Of a stretch of DNA of 64,000 bases, positions 33,351 through 43,549 are shown piece after piece. The translations under genes and the position numbers were made by a program. Each line of letters starts with the position of its first letter. Position 1 is the first letter of the stretch. Source of the stretch: Diabrotica undecimpunctata (Eukaryota; Arthropoda; Insecta; Coleoptera; Chrysomelidae); the NCBI RefSeq assembly GCF_040954645.1, contig NC_092806.1, positions 163,056,328 through 163,120,327 of the forward strand, in the 5' to 3' direction. The notes below the pieces were generated by a model. It was not told where the DNA came from. It ran no database searches and worked only from the letters and a program-made list of their open reading frames with translations.

Positions 33351-33779
33351 CCTGTTAATAACGATATTTCTATCTGTATCCTTTAATTTTGCTATTTCAT
33401 TTTTGCCATTTGTTAATTTTTTCCTTAAAACTTTAAAGTTTTTGTTATCTTCAATCGTTTGTTGGAATTGTTCACTATTTTACTTTCGATTTTCCATTAT
33501 AATGGATTTTTGTAGTATTTTACTTATCTCTCATATGATGAACAAAATTTAGAATAAAAAATTAGACCAGTGACAGCGTGATTATGCAAAAGTTTAGCAA
33601 AATCATACAAAAAAAATCTATAGAAACTGTGCATAGTAACCACAACTATCTTAAACAAGAAATACTTGACACTTTTTTGTTTTCTCAAGATATCATCTGT
33701 TTTGTAGTGGTAGGACAATTTCTTTAGATACATATATGTATTAGACTTAAAATCTTATACTTATATGTAGAAATAAAAA

Positions 33780-34075
33780 TATCGGGAAAGACAGAATTTC
33801 CAAAACAGTCATCAGACAAATAATGATATACGCGGCAGAAACACAACCTAACACAAAGAGGACAAAAAGAATGTTAGAAACAGCAGAGATGAAAACACTT
33901 AGAAAAATTGATGGTAAGACACTATAGGACAGAGCAATAAAATCGACGTACAGATATACGACGTAGATGCAACTTGGAGAACATCAAGGGCTGGGTAAGA
34001 AATAGAAGAGTAGAATACAATGATTGTATAAGCCAAATGACAACGAATACAGTATTAAAGGCAGCAAAAGACAGT
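33780..34075 (+). pseudogene. RTE-like LINE C-terminal fragment
   Basis: The plus strand reads KTVIRQIMIYAAETQPNTKR, TKRMLETAEMKTLRKIDGKT, then decays. The pattern (Y.T.VRP..TYGAET...T..L..AEMK.LR.I.GKT) is the region after the RT core in RTE-like LINEs. It lies just downstream of the GTPase first coding exon, inside its intron. Confidence 0.75.
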
Positions 34076-34124
34076 TTCCCAATTTTTTTTATACATAGAT
34101 ATACCCATTGATTTATTTACTTAC

Positions 34125-34356
34125 CTAGTACGACTAATCTATAGCAGTTCTTGGATGGTGCTACTGCATCGTCTCCAGAACTGTTGTTGTTGGCAGAACT
34201 TGGTCCCGGATACGATACTACTATATTTTGGCACTCTTGAGACACCATTGGTTCTTCATTCGGTTGAGAATTGTGACAGAAGCAACTTCTACAAGCAGAC
34301 AGGTCCATTTCCTTCGTCCGAATTTAGTTTTAGGGACATAACGAATGTCGTTTCTT
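34125..34356 (-). CDS. RASD1: RASD1/RASD2-like small GTPase, first coding exon
   Basis: The exon runs from an acceptor TTTTTTTTCAG (first base 34356) to the donor G|GTAAGTAAA (last base 34125). Coding starts at ATG 34308-34306, the first in-frame ATG after an in-frame stop, and gives 61 codons plus one base. The N-terminal extension is rich in Cys, Asn and Ser (SACRSCFCHN, SSANNNSSGDD), then PSKNCYRLVVLG, which leads into the P-loop completed in the exon at 23136. RASD proteins also begin the G domain with KNCYRMVILG. A short out-of-frame upstream ATG (near 34337) precedes the start and could dampen translation. The acceptor implies at least one upstream untranslated exon; a CpG-rich candidate is at 52452-52700. 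Confidence 0.9.
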
Positions 34357-34359
34357 CTG

Positions 34360-35680
34360 AAAAAAAAACTTTAATTAGTCTACATTTTATAAATAGTATA
34401 TAATAGAGAGATAGAGAGAGAAAGTATGACATTAGATATATTTTTCATCAAACAACATCACCGGTGAGTAATTAACTAACAAAGTATTATTACTAAATTA
34501 TTATTACTATTTTAATACTACATTATATTTTCAACATCGCATAACAGACGAGAAAAATTTCCGATTCAATCACGATTCGCAACGATTGTATATTGTACAA
34601 AAAAATTACATCCCGACTTTTCAGGGCTGTATGCATTCCTGTATTTTTGTTCTCCCAATTATTGCGCTTAAAGGCACGTACAAGCAATTATTTCAAACAA
34701 GGTTCGATGTTTACAGGTGTTATAAAAGCGGGAATAAATGCATGCGATGTACTCCAACAATAGCAGCGAAATGAAAAAACAAACTAAACTGTTGAGTAAT
34801 GTAACTATTTTATTTTTTCATAATTTTTCATTAAAAACTTTTCTTAAAATAGGTAATAATATATTTAAATATATCATTGTTGTAAACCAAAATCTAAAAA
34901 TTGAGTGAAAACGTTTTTATTTTTGTTAAAATTTTAAAAATTTCGTGAATTGTTAAATAAAATCAATGAAGTGGATTACACGGAACTGTTTTAGAATGTT
35001 TATGGTATATTGTTACAAAATATGTTCCAATTTCATTGAAAAATGTTATTTTCAACTCACATGCACATTTTATCATTTGAAAATAGCGTAGAAGATGAAA
35101 AAATATAATACATTTTCAGAATAACAACATGTAATCTTTATTAAAAACTAACTAACGGATGGGGCGAACTTCGTATCGCCTTAGAATTAAATAATATGTT
35201 AAAGTTCAATACTAAAAATTAATAGAAAACCAAAAAAATACTCAAAAATACTACGTATAGAAAAAGTTAACTCAATTTAATGCTTTCTGATAAACAATAT
35301 TTTTCGTTCTTTTTTGAGGTTCGGAAACTTAGAGCAATGACGGTTTTCCGAAGCGCGACATCCAACCGTTCACTTTTTGATTTTTTTTAATCTCATTGCA
35401 AAATCTTAAGGAGAAATTTTAGATTCTTAAAATCAAATTGTAAATCCGTTGAAATCATCGGTATAAGCGGGATTAAGACATCTTCTCCTTTGTAATTTTC
35501 CTCATGATCGTTGTCTCAATATTCATATATTCCAGTCTCCGTCCAGTCTCGTTTCTTCTTATAGTGCCGTGAATATAGTGCGCTAGCGAATTATCTTAAC
35601 TATCTACATTTTTGTTTTTTCTATGAAAAAAATGCTGATCAGCCGTTGTACCGGAGCTCAATCAAGGAATAATTGTCATG
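34360..35680. other. Non-coding stretch upstream of the GTPase coding exon
   Basis: No gene recognised. It contains the dispersed motif at 35563-35599. If the first exon is at 52 kb, this is intron. Confidence 0.4.
35563..35599. repeat. Dispersed repeat motif shared with 10535-10573
   Basis: AGTGCCGTGAATATAGTG then CGCTAGCGAATTATCTTAA, preceded by TTTCTTCTT; the counterpart is at 10535. Confidence 0.6.
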
Positions 35681-35684
35681 CTAG

Positions 35685-36121
35685 TGTTACGATAAATATA
35701 TGATTCATATTTTACTGTAAACATTATATTTCTAATTCTATTCCATTCAAGTCTTTTCTAGATCATACACCAGCCGGCAGAAACCCCAGGTAATATCTGA
35801 CAAGTCTCTTACGATTCAAAGATTCCAGAAGCAGGTCGAATGAAAAACCAGTCCGGGTGACCTTCTCGTCTGTTCGAAGGGAATCGCCGGAATTCTAGTC
35901 TAAAGGTTGTTTAGTATAAATATAGAGGAACCTTTTATTTAAGGGACAGTTAGATTTGGATATCGAGTTTAAATTGTAAACCGGAAATAAATATAAATAA
36001 ATATTGTGAAATAAATTAGTTAATATCGTAATAAGACTTTAATAAACTTGTAAATGTTATCAATGTAGAACCTTTGATAATAAATAAAGACAATAAAAAT
36101 TAGATTAATAAAAATGCTACA
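35685..36121 (+). mobile_element. Solo LTR (Gypsy type) with 4-bp CTAG duplication
   Basis: A 437-bp segment begins TGTTACGATAAAT and ends AAAAATGCTACA, flanked by CTAG at 35681-35684 and 36122-36125. Inside there is a TATA-like GTATAAATATAG near 35914, an arthropod-style initiator region downstream, and several AATAAA signals from 35985 to 36085. A 4-bp duplication fits Ty3/Gypsy integration. No internal region is present, so it is a solo LTR from recombination. The orientation is set by TATA before polyadenylation signals. Confidence 0.8.
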
Positions 36122-36239
36122 CTAGTTTCTCTGCTACATAGGGTGTACCAAATAATATAAAGTATATCATTAATAGGTACATGACTTTAAATAATACAAA
36201 AATACTGCACAATAGTGCAATAAACAAACAAAAATTAAA

Positions 36240-36610
36240 AATAATAGTTCAAGCACTTTGATATGGTTTAAAACAATCCAAGCACAAAACCACTTTATAG
36301 TCTACATACTATAAATCACTGCCTTTCTGTAATCCCGTTTTTGAGCACTGCTGGCATCGTATTCGCGTGTTTTTTTTGCGGCAAATGACCAATATTTTGA
36401 ATATACTCCATGTTTAATGGCCTCCCAATTTTTTTTCTCGCAGAAAAATCTTTTATAAGACTGGTAGCCAATTTGGATTTATATTCAAGGTGAGATATTG
36501 CTTTTTTCTACTTTTACTTCGCCTAAGGGATTCTTTATAAACTATGTAAAAATTTACTATATATGCGTCAAAAAGAAATAAAATAGCTTCATCCACCATT
36601 GATAATCAAT
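36240..36610 (-). pseudogene. piggyBac-like transposase C-terminal fragment
   Basis: The minus strand in shifted frames gives AYIVNFYIVYKESLRRSKSR, SLIKDFLREKKIGRP, then a Cys-rich end (RCQQCSKTGLQKG, LCLDCFKPYQ). Helical IVNSxxLYK, LI.DFL..K...GRP, and a terminal Cys-rich zinc-binding region are the C-terminal hallmarks of piggyBac/PGBD transposases. It is heavily decayed. Confidence 0.55.
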
Positions 36611-37379
36611 AAAAAATACAAAGAAAAAGATGTCCTGATCCCGGATATAACGATGATTCCAACGGACTTAATATTTAATTTTAAACGTCTACAGTTTTTT
36701 ATGTGTTTGGAGTTACTGTATGTTCTTCAATATAATGAGACTAGGTACAACTCCTCTACATTCATTAATTTAAATAAAGTTTATTTGACAAATATCGATT
36801 AGTATCGTAATATCTATCAGACAACATTATTAGTGGTGTGTTAATTAAGCAGTTGCTTACGGCGTTCATCAACTAAAAAGTTAATCTCCTGCGCTATGTC
36901 CATCTATTAAGTTTCGATGAAAATTCATGTTGAACATAATACTGTGAACGAGATATTTCTCCAGGGGCTTCGTTAGTGAGATAATTGCGATTATATTCTT
37001 TATAAAATGCTTAAGATGTAATTTATTTTTGGCATGAAGTAGAAAAATTAGTTATTATTTGGTATTTTAATTAAAATCAATCAAAAAGAAACAATAAAAA
37101 ATATATAAATACAAGAAGAATCAGTGAAATTAACAATAAATATTGTAAAATGGCCATTAAAGATTTAAGAATTAAAATGCACCCTGAGAGGAAAATGGTA
37201 GAGCTGATAAAGACTTAATCTGCGAAGTTAACAAAAATAATAGCATAGTTTTGTAAAAAATGTATTATTTAAAAAAAAATCAGACGAATTAATAATTATT
37301 AGAATAAATAACATTTTTTACTTTAATTCATATAAAGGGAGATCCGATAATATATGATCTATAAGTGTATGATAAGAAG

Positions 37380-38435
37380 AAATCAGAGCATTCTATAAGA
37401 AAGTTAACATCAACAGAAAAAAAGAAGAAAACCTGGAAGACGAAAGAGATGAGATAAGGAGAACACACGAAAGGTACGAGGAACCACCAACGATTCTTGC
37501 AGTTAGAAATGCAGTTAAAAACTAGCTAGAAACAAATCACCCGCAATAGATAATCTCCCAGCTGAACTATATAAAGAAGGTGGACATGATACCATAATGG
37601 CATTACAGCAGCTTATAAAAGAAACATGGACACATAAATCCCTTTACAATGAATGGAATATTGGAATACTTTGCACCATACACAAAAAAGGAGATGTCTT
37701 TAAATGCTCTATCGACAGAGGAATTAGGCTTCTAAATGCAGCGTATAAAATCTTCTCCATAGTACTATGTCACCGTATGCCACCTATGCAGATCGGATAG
37801 TAGGAAAATACCAGGCTGATTTCAGAGGTAATAAATCGACAATTTATCAGATTGCAAAACTGAAACAAATTTAAAAAACACAGGAATATGGCATAGATAC
37901 TCATCACATATTTATATACTACAAAGCAGCCTACTGAATAGAGGAGAAATGTTTAAAGAAATGAAAGAGCTAGAAATACCAAATCAGTTGGTAAATTTAA
38001 CAAAACTAACTCTTTAAAAAGTTAAATGTAGAGTACGAATTCAGGGAAACTGTCTGAACCTTTTAAAACGCCAGGAAGACCATCTCGTCTGTATACTGTT
38101 CTAATGTTCTTCTACTTCTAATGTTCAATCTGGCTCTGAAAATATAAGGTTCAATATATAATAAATTAGTAGCAACAAGCACCAACAAAACAAAGTACAT
38201 GAAAATAAGCTCGCACAAATCATACGACCACTTGTTATAGAAAACAACGTCCTCCTTAACACTGAAAACAATACTACCGCAGAGATTAACCGCAGAATTT
38301 GAACGGCCAACAATCTCCTCCTTAAATCCTCAATGATATCGAGAAATACAAAAATAAAACTATAATAGACAATAATAATCCCAGACCTAACATACGGTTC
38401 AGGGACCTGTACTCTAAAAGTAATGAAAACATGTT
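37380..38435 (+). pseudogene. RTE-like LINE reverse transcriptase remnant
   Basis: The plus strand reads AIDNLPAELYKEGG (about 37545), an open 67-codon frame 37597-37800 with WTHKSLYNEWNIGILCTIHK, KGDVFKCS..RGIRLLNAAY, KIFSIVLCHRM; then YQADFRGNKSTIYQIAKLKQ. Later pieces at 38130-38420 match the post-RT region (NNTTAEINRRI, NNLLLKSSMISRNTKIKL, IIPDLTYGSGT). Many stops; the RT catalytic box was not found. Same clade as the copies at 46990 and 50350. Confidence 0.8.
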
Positions 38436-38436
38436 T

Positions 38437-38640
38437 TTCTTCTTCTTTGAGTGCCTCTCCTATCGTAGATTGGATATCATTAGGGCGATTCTAATTTTAT
38501 TTACTGCTGTTTTGAATAATTCGTTAGTGGTACAACCAAACCACTCTCTTAAATTTCTCATCCAGGACATTCTTCTACGGCCTGGATTTCTGCGTCCTTG
38601 GATTTTTCCTTGCATCCATTGCTCCTTTGCCCTGGAGCAT
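38437..38640 (-). pseudogene. LINE 3' tail, family A (truncated)
   Basis: On the minus strand: GRRNPGRRRMSWMRNLREWF-like wording, then GCTTNELFKTAVNKIRIALM and a (GAA)n tail (TTCTTCTTC at 38437). It lies tail to head against the plus-strand family A copy that starts near 38650. Confidence 0.72.
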
Positions 38641-38649
38641 AGAAATTAA

Positions 38650-39835
38650 CTCCGAAGACGGAAGAACTAAATAAGTCAACGGCATTGGGATGTGGAAAGC
38701 CAGGGGATGACTACCATATTAAAGATCCGTAAGGATATCCTTAGTAAAAATCATCATGGATCCACTAATGGATAATTTACTTAATGATCATGGAACTCGG
38801 AATCCAAGATCCGGCAGGGGAGGATCATCAGATTTAGACGACAGGGCCTCTCAGGTCGTCATCAAGGTAAATCCCTGTCAAGCAAATAAGAATAACTCTA
38901 TAGCCTTGAAAATCGGAACATGGAACGTAAGAAGTTTATACCAATCAGGCAAACTGGATAACGCTGTGTTGGAAATGTCCAGAATGAAAATTAACATACT
39001 GGGCCTTAGCGATATACAATGGTCTGAATCAGGAATAACTTACGTTTTGCAGACGATACAGTAATATTGACGGATAACAACAATGATTACAGAACGTAAT
39101 GCAACGCCTTAATGAACGCTGTCATGAGTACGGACTGAAGATAAATTTAAAAAAAAACTAAATGCATGATCATGACTAAATCTGCACATGCAAATATCCA
39201 ATTGACTATTGAAGATACTACAATTTGAGAGTGTTAATAACTATAAATACTTAGGAACGTGGATAACATCAGATGTAGACCAAACTAAAAAAATTAGGAC
39301 ACGCATTGAAATAGCATCATTTTTTAAACTTAAAAAGTTTCTTTGTTGTCGGTATATAAGGTTAGAACTACGCCTGAGAATGCTTCGATGTTACGTGTTC
39401 TCTACTCTTCTTTATGGCTTGGAAGCTTGGACACTAAAACAAGTCCATCTGAATAAGTTGGCCGTCTTTGAATTTTAATGTTACAGAAGAATCCTACGAA
39501 TATCATGGATTCAAAGGATGTCAAACGTGGAAGTAACTAGAATGATAGAAAATGGGGCGGAAATAATATTAACTATCAAAAGACGAAAACTTGAGTACTT
39601 AGGACATGTGATGAGAAGGCAAACATACGCATTATTACAACTTATTATGTAAGGCAAAATCCGAGGAAAGCGAAATGTGGGTAGACGAAGAATATCTTGG
39701 CTTAAGAACTTAAGGGAATGGTTTGAATGCAGTAGTGCAGAACTTTTTAGAGCGGCAGTCAACAGAGTCCGCATAGCCATGATGATTTCCAACCTTCGAT
39801 AGAAGGTGGAACTTGAAAAAGAAGAATATATTTTT
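38650..39835 (+). pseudogene. LINE family A copy with internal deletion (endonuclease start joined to RT end)
   Basis: The 102-codon frame 38756-39064 begins MDPLMDNLLNDHGTRNPRSG and reaches the AP-endonuclease start (ALKIGTWNVRSLYQSGKLDN, INILGLSDIQWSESG). At about 39045 it jumps straight to the RT catalytic region (FADDTVILTDNN in the adjacent frame), followed by INLKKTKCMIMTKSAH, YKYLGTWITSDVDQ (open frame 39209-39478), and the family tail KRNVGRRRISWLKNLREWFE, ELFRAAVNRVRIAMMISNLR, ending near 39800. Most of the endonuclease and RT core are gone. It gives both ends of the family in one short copy. Confidence 0.85.
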
Positions 39836-41190
39836 AAACTCATTGGTCATAGAAGAAGAGGAAGACCCAGAACAAGGCTCCTTGATAACATTTTTCAGAA
39901 AGTTAAAGTTTGTTGGTAAATAGGGGAAAAAGTATGATAAAGTAATAAAGGCGTTTGTATTGTAAAGGAGTATTGTAAGTCACTTTAGAGTGAAATGTAT
40001 GATATATTTTTTAAATAGGGTAAAGATGAAGAAATTGACAGGTCCTCTGAAAGGTTTTCTTTTTGAAACACGCTATCTTCACAGTCTAACTTGCACCGAA
40101 ATGTAAGTACTGCTTATATTATTTTTATCCTAATGTCATCATTACATTCAATAAAAAACCACCCCCTTCCTTAACTTTAACTAACATAAGTAATATTGGT
40201 ACCTGTTGTACCATACCTGATATAAGATTTAATTAAATTAGTAGTATTACAATATATAATTTTGTTAGCTTTGTATAGAGTATAGATTGTACTTTACCGG
40301 TTACCGGTACTAAATTAATAGATTGTAAGTCTGTCATTTATTTCTACTACTCAGTTTGAAATGGACTCACACGAGCAAACAATTTATTATTTTTAAATAA
40401 AAATAGACAAATTTCTCGCGAACGTGATTTTATTTTATCATTCTGAATGTGAATGATTATAATAGGTAAAATAAAAAATCGTATTGTTGGGTTACAAGGT
40501 CAATGAATGAACAAATAGGGTTGAAGTAGGTTCATAAAAAGTGGAAGGTGCATTTTTAAAGTCACGTTTATTGTTGTGCGATATCGCAATGCATTAATTT
40601 TTTCATATTTTTATCTGAGAGTGTGTATAATATAAGACTGTGTATAATAGCAATTGCTAAAAGGGTCAAATACATCACGATATTTTAAACTACCAGTTGA
40701 CACGAACACCATTTTCCCAGTTCACCCTCACATGCATTTGGTGTGTAAATTCTAATTAAATGTACACAATTAGTTTTTGTTTAATAATGCAATAGCAGGA
40801 TTCTAGCAGCGAAGTATAACTTTTAATGAGATTAACGGGAAATGCTTACAGATATTAACCTTGAACTTTTCCTAATAATTTAATTCTATGAAAGATGGGT
40901 ATATACTAAATGTATTAAATAAACGCTATGAATCCCGATGTATTCCCACTAGAAGTCTCAGATAATTTTCTATAAGACGGCGACGGATAATTATTAAAAA
41001 AGTCGAATTTAAGCTTGGTCAAAATGATGAACGACACAAGAAATATTTATCACGACCTTTGGACACATTTTAGCTGTAAGGATTGCACTAAAGAAGACAA
41101 AACAATTTTTTTAAGGCCGAGAAGCGAGCTTCAATATGCCCAAATATAAGAAACATATCATTAAAAAACTAATACCAATTATAAACCTAC
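39836..41190. other. Mostly non-coding stretch
   Basis: A short LINE tail-like stretch (GHRRRGRPRTRLLDNIFQKV, 39850-39910) starts it; after that nothing was recognised. Confidence 0.4.
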
Positions 41191-41204
41191 AATTAAGTCA
41201 TCAT

Positions 41205-41600
41205 ACAAAATTGTGGCATAATAAATAAATAATGCGGCCTAAAATAAAACAGCCCTATAAATGTAATAAAAAGCTGTTGTTTATTTTTAAACATGTTGAC
41301 ACTAGTTGCCGATATGGTGTCTTGATCCAAATTGTTCCAGATATTAAATATTCTGTTTGAAAAGAAGTTCACTATGGACCTTGCAGTAGTCTGTTCCCTC
41401 TTTAATTTGTAACGATGGCCTCTTAATTTTTCGTCTTGATTTAAAGTGAACATGTAGTTTAGGTTTCCAAAATTAAATTTAAAAATACGAAAGGACATCA
41501 ATAAGTCACCTCGAAGATGTCGGTACTCGAATGGTTTCACAATACACGTTAATTTTTCTACAAGAATTACTAAAACAACATCTACCATAACTGAATATAC
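41205..41600 (-). pseudogene. CR1-like LINE ORF2 C-terminus
   Basis: The minus-strand frame (41750-41193, only its second half meaningful) reads EYRHLRGDLLMSFRIFKFNF, GNLNYMFTLNQDEKLRGHRY, KLKREQTTARSIVNFFSNRI, FNIWNNL. The order RRxRGD, F.L......RGH.YKL, .R..FFS.R....WN.LP is the conserved end of CR1/L2-type LINEs. Confidence 0.8.
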
Positions 41601-41756
41601 TGTCCAAAATTTCTCACTTCTTAATGTACGCTTTACAATCTGAGAAGCTCTAAAAATCTTGTAAAAGAAACTTTGTCTATAATAAACGATCTTCGAAATA
41701 AAACTAACAAATCTAAATGGATACTTCATTAATGTGAGTAAAAATATCAACTATTT

Positions 41757-43290
41757 TGCCACAACAAGATACTATTTCCCATCTTCCCAATTCAAAAAAC
41801 TTCTCGAATTCATTTTTTATAAGATTAGTTGATAAATCTGAACTGATTCAAACAATCAGTAGTATCAAAAGCAAATCCTCCTGTATTACTGATGGACTAT
41901 TCATAAAATTTTTCTTAAATCTCCCAAAAATGTGTTGGAAGTCCTAGTCTCACTAATTAATGATTCCTTTGAAAAAGGGATATTTCCAGAGTGCTTAAAG
42001 ACTGCCATTATTAATCCTCTTCATAAGGGTGGTAAAAAATACTTACTATCGGTCGTATCCAAAAGTATTGAGAGACTTATAAAAGCCCGACTTTTGTCTT
42101 TTCTCGTTGAAAACAACAGTTTCACACAAAGTTAGTTCGGCTTTTTATCTAATAAATGTACCAAGAATGCTATGTTTTCTATACTACATAAGGTCTATCA
42201 AGCACTAAATACTAATGTTTACAGTGCCACAGTTTTTTACGACTATGCCAAAGGTTTTGATTGTGTAAATCACTACATTTTGATAACAAAAAAAAAACTA
42301 AATTTCGACGGAATTCGAGGTATTTCTTTGAATTGGTTCCAATCTTACTTGACGAATAGGAAATAACTAGTTAGAGCAAATGATACTGACTCTAGTCACA
42401 AAAGTATTGTGTGTGGAGTAACACAAGATTTAGTATTGGGTCCTCTACTTTTATCTTTATAAATGACATCACTAACTTAAAAATCGATGGAAAAATTTTT
42501 GCTGATGATATCTGTATCACCTGGAGGAACTCTAATATTACAACTCTATACGCAACTATAACTTCTGATCTACTTAAAATAAAAACCTGGTTCGACTCAT
42601 TTAACGAGGATAAGACAGAAACATTATCCTATAAAGGAACTCTTTAACCCTTGCTTCTTAATAAAGATCAGTATCGTTAATTTTGTAAAATTTCTTGGAT
42701 TTTTATAGACAGCAACCTTAAATGATCCCTTTATATTGATTTTTTAAGTAAGAAACAAGCCTCAGCCTGCTATGCAATAAGATCTGTTTCGAAGGAAATC
42801 AATTTAGCATCTTTCAAAATAACATATTTTCTTTGTTTGAATCTCATCTTCGAAATGGTCTTCCTTTTTGGGGTTCTAGTACAGCTGCCCAATCTGATGT
42901 TATTTTTAAATTATAAAAAAGAGCAATACTTTTAGGCCTCAGTAAAATAACACACTTCAAAAATCACAGGATTTTAACTCTTTCCTCTTTATATAATATA
43001 GAAAGTGTTTTTAGAAAGTTTTAATTCGTAAACACCTACATGTTTTTCCAGCAATACCTAATCATGACTACTCCACCAGAAATTCAACCTTTGATGTGTA
43101 TTTACCGGTCCCATCCACTGAGTTAGTAAAGAAAGCCATATTATATTCGGCAAAAAATTATACAACCATCTCCCTTTGCAACTTAAATCTGTAACTCATT
43201 TCCTTTAGTTTCGTAAAATGATAAAAGAAAGACCTATCTGAAAGACCATATTATTCAGTGGAAGAGTCTCTTAACGAATAACTAAGAAAT
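41757..43290 (+). pseudogene. CR1/Jockey-group LINE RT, long but frameshifted
   Basis: The plus strand retains almost the whole RT domain in pieces: LVSLINDSFEKGIFPECLKT, AIINPLHKGG, VVSKSIERLIKARLLSFLVE, GFLSNKCTKNAMFS, DYAKGFDCVNHYIL (motif A), ISLNWFQSYLTNRK, VCGVTQDLVLGPLLLS (VPQGSVLGPLL expected), FADDICITWRNS (motif C), then FVKFLGF and a C-terminal part to LSERPYYSVEESLNE. Stops and frameshifts in nearly every block show it is inactive. It is the most complete RT of this clade in the window. Confidence 0.85.
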
Positions 43291-43549
43291 TACAGTACAT
43301 TTATTTACAAGCAACTAAAGTATTTTTATAATATATTTGGGTATTACATGCAGCATCTTAAACTTATTAGTTCGTAAGGTTCTATTATGCAATTTGCAAT
43401 TTAGTTAAATGTTGCAAGGGATTGTATATTTTATTATCTTTTATTTTGTGATATAAACGACTTACTTAGTACATTTTAAATTGTTATTGTTATTTTTCTG
43501 ACTTTTTTTAAGCATATTTGTGAAATAACGCATATTTCTGTTCTATTCT

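Larger units (their letters stand above)
23140..34124 (-). other. RASD-like gene intron (about 11 kb), packed with transposons
   Basis: The interval between the two GTPase exons is one phase-1 intron of 10,988 bp (34124-23137). It holds Copia, RTE, Jockey, R1, DUF4817-type and Penelope remnants, listed separately. Its donor is G|GTAAGTAAA and its acceptor TTTCAG. Apart from the exons no conserved coding was noticed in it. Confidence 0.85.
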
